DNA from: Pedobacter fastidiosus
Lineage (GTDB): Bacteria; Bacteroidota; Bacteroidia; Sphingobacteriales; Sphingobacteriaceae
Assembly: GCF_014306625.1 (NCBI RefSeq)
Contig: NZ_JACRYL010000001.1
Coordinates: 333,470-397,469, forward strand
Reading direction: 5' to 3'
DNA length: 64,000 bases
Shown here: piece after piece, positions 62,601 to 64,000 of the stretch
Layout: the number at the start of each line of letters is the position of its first letter
Position numbering within the stretch: position 1 is the stretch's first letter
Translations under genes and position numbers: made by a program
The notes under the pieces: generated by a model
Databases searched by the model: none
Told to the model about the DNA's origin: nothing
Seen by the model: the letters and a program-made list of their open reading frames with translations, nothing else

Positions 62601-63015
62601 AACCCATCTGCTCAGTCAAATCGTTCCACACATCGGTGTAACGCATTACTGTTTTTTTGCAGGCTTCATTATAGTCTTCAATAGAAATCGTCTTGCCAAT
62701 ATCTTCTTTGGTAATGCCTAATTCTTTTTCTGTTCCAAGCTCAACAGGTAGGCCGTGTGTATCCCAACCCGCTTTTCTTTTAACCTGATAACCTTTAATT
62801 GTTTTGTAGCGACAAAAAATATCTTTAATAGCACGAGCCATTACGTGGTGAATCCCCGGCATGCCATTGGCAGAGGGTGGCCCTTCGTAAAAAGTAAACG
62901 GATTAGACTTCGGACGAGAAGAAATGCTTTTTTCAAAGATGTTTTCTTCTTTCCAAAAATCCAGTATTTCTTGCCCTATTTTGGCAAGATCCAATTGTTT
63001 AAATTCGCTATACAT
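59614..63015 (-). CDS. ileS: Isoleucyl-tRNA synthetase
   Basis: 1133 residues from the ATG at 63015 (a TTG one codon earlier is possible). Class I synthetase: HIGH-type motif GMPGIHHVMARA (about 52-63), CP1 editing domain, KMSKS motif GQKMSKRLAN (about 685), anticodon-binding domain, and a long C-terminal domain. The length is of the large eukaryote-like type (with C-terminal extension) usual in Bacteroidota and linked elsewhere with mupirocin resistance. First gene of ileS-dksA-like-lspA. A TAACTTTG box on the minus strand at 63045-63052 is a candidate -7 element. Confidence 0.97.
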   Translation of the reverse strand: MYSEFKQLDLAKIGQEILDFWKEENIFEKSISSRPKSNPFTFYEGPPSANGMPGIHHVMARAIKDIFCRYKTIKGYQVKRKAGWDTHGLPVELGTEKELGITKEDIGKTISIEDYNEACKKTVMRYTDVWNDLTEQMGYWVDMDDPYITYKSKYMESVWWLLKQIYDKGLIYKGYTIQPYSPKAGTGLSSHEVNQPGAYRDVTDTTIVAQFKALADTLPSFLQGFGDIYLLAWTTTPWTLPSNTALTVGPKIDYVLVRTFNQYTFLPSNVILAKNLVAKQFSKIFFESNEEEDFTNFKTGDKKIPFQILAECKGTDLVGIKYEQLLTYALPYTNPENAFRVISGDFVTTEDGTGIVHTAPTFGADDAKVAKEAVPEIPPMLVMDDNDILVPLVDLQGRFTKHVGPFAGKYVKNEYYNEGEAPEKSVDVEIAILLKEENKAFKVEKYVHSYPHSWRTDEPLLYYPLDSWFIKVTDVKDRMFDLNETINWKPKSTGEGRFGNWLKNANDWNLSRSRYWGIPLPIWRTEDKKEEVLIGSVEELYNAIEKSIEAGFQKENPFKGFEIGNMSEENYDLIDLHKNVVDKIILVSPSGKPMSRESDLIDVWFDSGSMPYAQWHYPFENKETIDKNEDFPADFIAEGVDQTRGWFYTLHAISTLVFDKVAYKNVVSNGLVLDKNGQKMSKRLANAADPFKTIKEYGADATRWYMISNANPWDNLKFDSEGIAEVRRKFFGTLYNTYAFFALYANIDKFEIDKNNLSKVEDRTELDRWILSLLQTLINEVDESYNTYEPTKATRAIQAFVDEHLSNWYIRLSRRRFWKGEMTDDKRAAYETLYTCLETLAQLMSPVAPFFADWLYRNLTVNDPKAEQSVHLTLWNEADQSLIDTDLNERMVYAQDISSMVLSLRKKSSINVRQPLEKILIPSLNGDFEQKISKVADYILSETNVKHIEFITDTHGIVKKKLKPNFKSLGKKVGKDMSLIKEALENANQDDIQRLENEGFLTVAGSNDVEFTIDLNSDVEVFAEDIPGWQVTNLGSLTVALDVTISDELKQEGISRELVNRIQNLRKELNFEVTDRIKVRLQNDNLVANAVAKNKAYICAEILADEFELTDEIDNANKIIIDDVELNISVNKI

Positions 63016-63044
63016 CAATCAAGTACCTCAAAAAATTAAGGATG

Positions 63045-63052
63045 CAAAGTTA
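63045..63052 (-). promoter_or_regulatory. Candidate -7 box of the ileS operon
   Basis: TAACTTTG on the minus strand, a full TAnnTTTG match 30 bp upstream of the ileS ATG. No clear -33 element. Confidence 0.4.
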
Positions 63053-63098
63053 AAAAAATTGACTGAATTTTGGTAGTTTTGGTGTAAATACTTTTAAC

Positions 63099-63290
63099 GT
63101 GAAATTATTTAATATCGGGCTTTGCTTAATGATTTTCGCTGTAGTTGCATTACCTATAGTTGCCGTTATTAATCCAGCCAACCGCAATTTTGTGCTTTAT
63201 GGCTTTTATTTTTGTGGTCTTTTAGAACTTATAGGACTAATCTTTGTTTTATTTCATATCATTACCTTAAAAAAGAAACTCCATGATTAA
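63099..63290 (+). CDS. Small two-helix membrane protein, hypothetical
   Basis: 63 residues starting at GTG 63099. Two hydrophobic segments (about 4-24 and 32-56) joined by NPANRN, ending in KKKLHD. A TAGTTTTG box at 63074-63081 precedes it. Overlaps the next gene by 8 bp, supporting a real cotranscribed pair. Function unknown. Confidence 0.65.
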   Translation: MKLFNIGLCLMIFAVVALPIVAVINPANRNFVLYGFYFCGLLELIGLIFVLFHIITLKKKLHD

Positions 63291-63555
63291 GCTACTTAAA
63301 TTACAAAAAGCCGTTTTAGTTCTTGTTTTAGGGATACTTTCTTATATCGCATATAGAATTTTAGACGCTAACGAAGTGAGTTGGGCTCGCTATTTGCAAA
63401 TGTTGGCCGGGGCACTGGTTATTATTGGCGCATTGTGGATGTTGTATCCAATTCTTTTTGCCAAGAAAGATGAAGATGGAAATGCAGAAATTATTACTGA
63501 TCCAACTGTTGAAGTTCCAGTAGATGAGGAAGAAAAAAAGCCGGCAACCGAATAG
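63283..63555 (+). CDS. Small two-helix membrane protein with acidic tail, hypothetical
   Basis: 90 residues. Two TM segments (about 8-25 and 37-57) and an acidic, Pro/Glu-rich C-terminal tail (DEDGNAEII...EEEKKPATE). Start ATG 63283 overlaps the upstream gene by 8 bp. Function not recognised. Confidence 0.75.
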   Translation: MIKLLKLQKAVLVLVLGILSYIAYRILDANEVSWARYLQMLAGALVIIGALWMLYPILFAKKDEDGNAEIITDPTVEVPVDEEEKKPATE

Positions 63556-63625
63556 TTTCTGTTGCTCAAAAACTATTTCAAAAATCTAATTATTAAAATT
63601 CATATATGCGGATCTTCTTGAAATT

Positions 63626-64000
63626 TGCAGGATTATAAATTCAACTTATATTTTCTTAAATCTCTTTTATGGTCGATTTTTAAGATTGTAACCGCAAATT
63701 CTTTACCATAAGTTCATTTAAGTCTTATCTGATAAATCTTCCCAATTCTGCAGGAATAAATTCAGCTTATATTTTCTTAAATGTCTTATTTGGTCGATTT
63801 TTAAGATTTTAACCGCAAATTCTTTACCATATAAGAAATGTAAGTTCATTTAAGTCTTAGCTAGAAAATCTTTCCAACTCTTCAGGAATAAATTCAGCTT
63901 ATATTTTCTTAAATGTCTTATAAGGTCGATTTTTAAGAACCGTAACCGCAAATTCTTTACCATATAAGACATGTAAGTTCACTTAAGTCTTAGCTAGGAA
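63626..64000. repeat. Non-coding tandem repeat, three copies, continuing past the window
   Basis: Units begin near 63626, 63749 and 63880 (spacing about 123 and 131 bp). Each holds AAATTCA(A/G)CTTATATTTTCTT, TGGTCGATTTTTAAG or a variant, TAACCGCAAATTCTTTACCAT, and a GTAAGTTCATTTAAGTCTTA tail. Copy 1 lacks about 12 bp after TACCAT. Copy 3 is cut by the window edge. No ORF spans the array. Function unknown. Confidence 0.85.

Noticed and set aside
63626..64000. Possible CRISPR or coding tandem repeat at the right edge
   Set aside because: Units are about 123-132 bp with no short-repeat/spacer structure, and stops occur in all frames.

Overview
The window looks like a chromosomal segment of a low-GC Bacteroidota, most likely a Sphingobacteriaceae member close to Pedobacter. 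The signs are a type IX secretion (T9SS) cargo protein with its PorP/SprF and OmpA partners, an FKBP lipoprotein pair, a zinc-ligand-poor DksA/TraR protein, promoter -7 boxes of the TAnnTTTG type, and scattered palindromic repeats typical of the phylum. Genus is an inference from gene content; no rRNA or tRNA is visible.

Layout. 1-13.3 kb: a giant repeat-built surface protein (5' end outside the window) with a gliding-motility-type C-terminus, followed by a PorP/SprF-like protein and a PorE-like OmpA protein. This is a cargo/anchor module for T9SS. 13.4-19.0 kb: the most unusual locus. A full-length LanB-type lanthipeptide dehydratase is followed by a LytS-type histidine kinase, five tandem near-identical 47-48 aa peptide genes too short for ordinary gene calling, and a LytTR response regulator. 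The peptides contain conserved Ser/Thr but no cysteine, and no LanC cyclase, protease or dedicated exporter lies nearby. An 11-bp motif is shared by the kinase and regulator upstream regions. 19.4-24.8 kb: a small restriction-nuclease-like protein, HtpG, a DUF4241 protein flanked on both sides by arrays of composite palindromic repeats, and a CheY-like protein. 24.9-31.3 kb: a BadF/N-acetylglucosamine-kinase-like protein and an adaptor-RND pump-TolC efflux operon. 31.5-34.3 kb: an M61 peptidase and a small outer-membrane barrel.

34.6-46.1 kb: lipid metabolism. A long-chain acyl-CoA ligase overlaps a gamma-glutamyltransferase gene; an OmpA porin follows; then a MarR regulator with a well-placed promoter and palindromic operator heads a fatty-acid beta-oxidation operon (fadN-fadA-fadE order and sizes as in Bacillus subtilis), with palindromic repeats in its internal gaps. 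46.4-53.6 kb: two FKBP lipoproteins, a CPD-type photolyase, a TIGR01777 epimerase, a MuiA/DUF4139 protein containing a SusC-plug-like stretch, and a DASH-type cryptochrome. 53.7-57.8 kb: sucA-sucB of the TCA cycle. 58.0-63.6 kb: a DUF2809 membrane protein, an ileS-dksA-like-lspA operon and two small membrane proteins. The last 375 bases are a non-coding tandem repeat that runs off the window.

Most of the window is housekeeping or common Bacteroidota accessory content. The LanB/Cys-free peptide array/LytS-LytT locus is the best candidate for an undescribed system.
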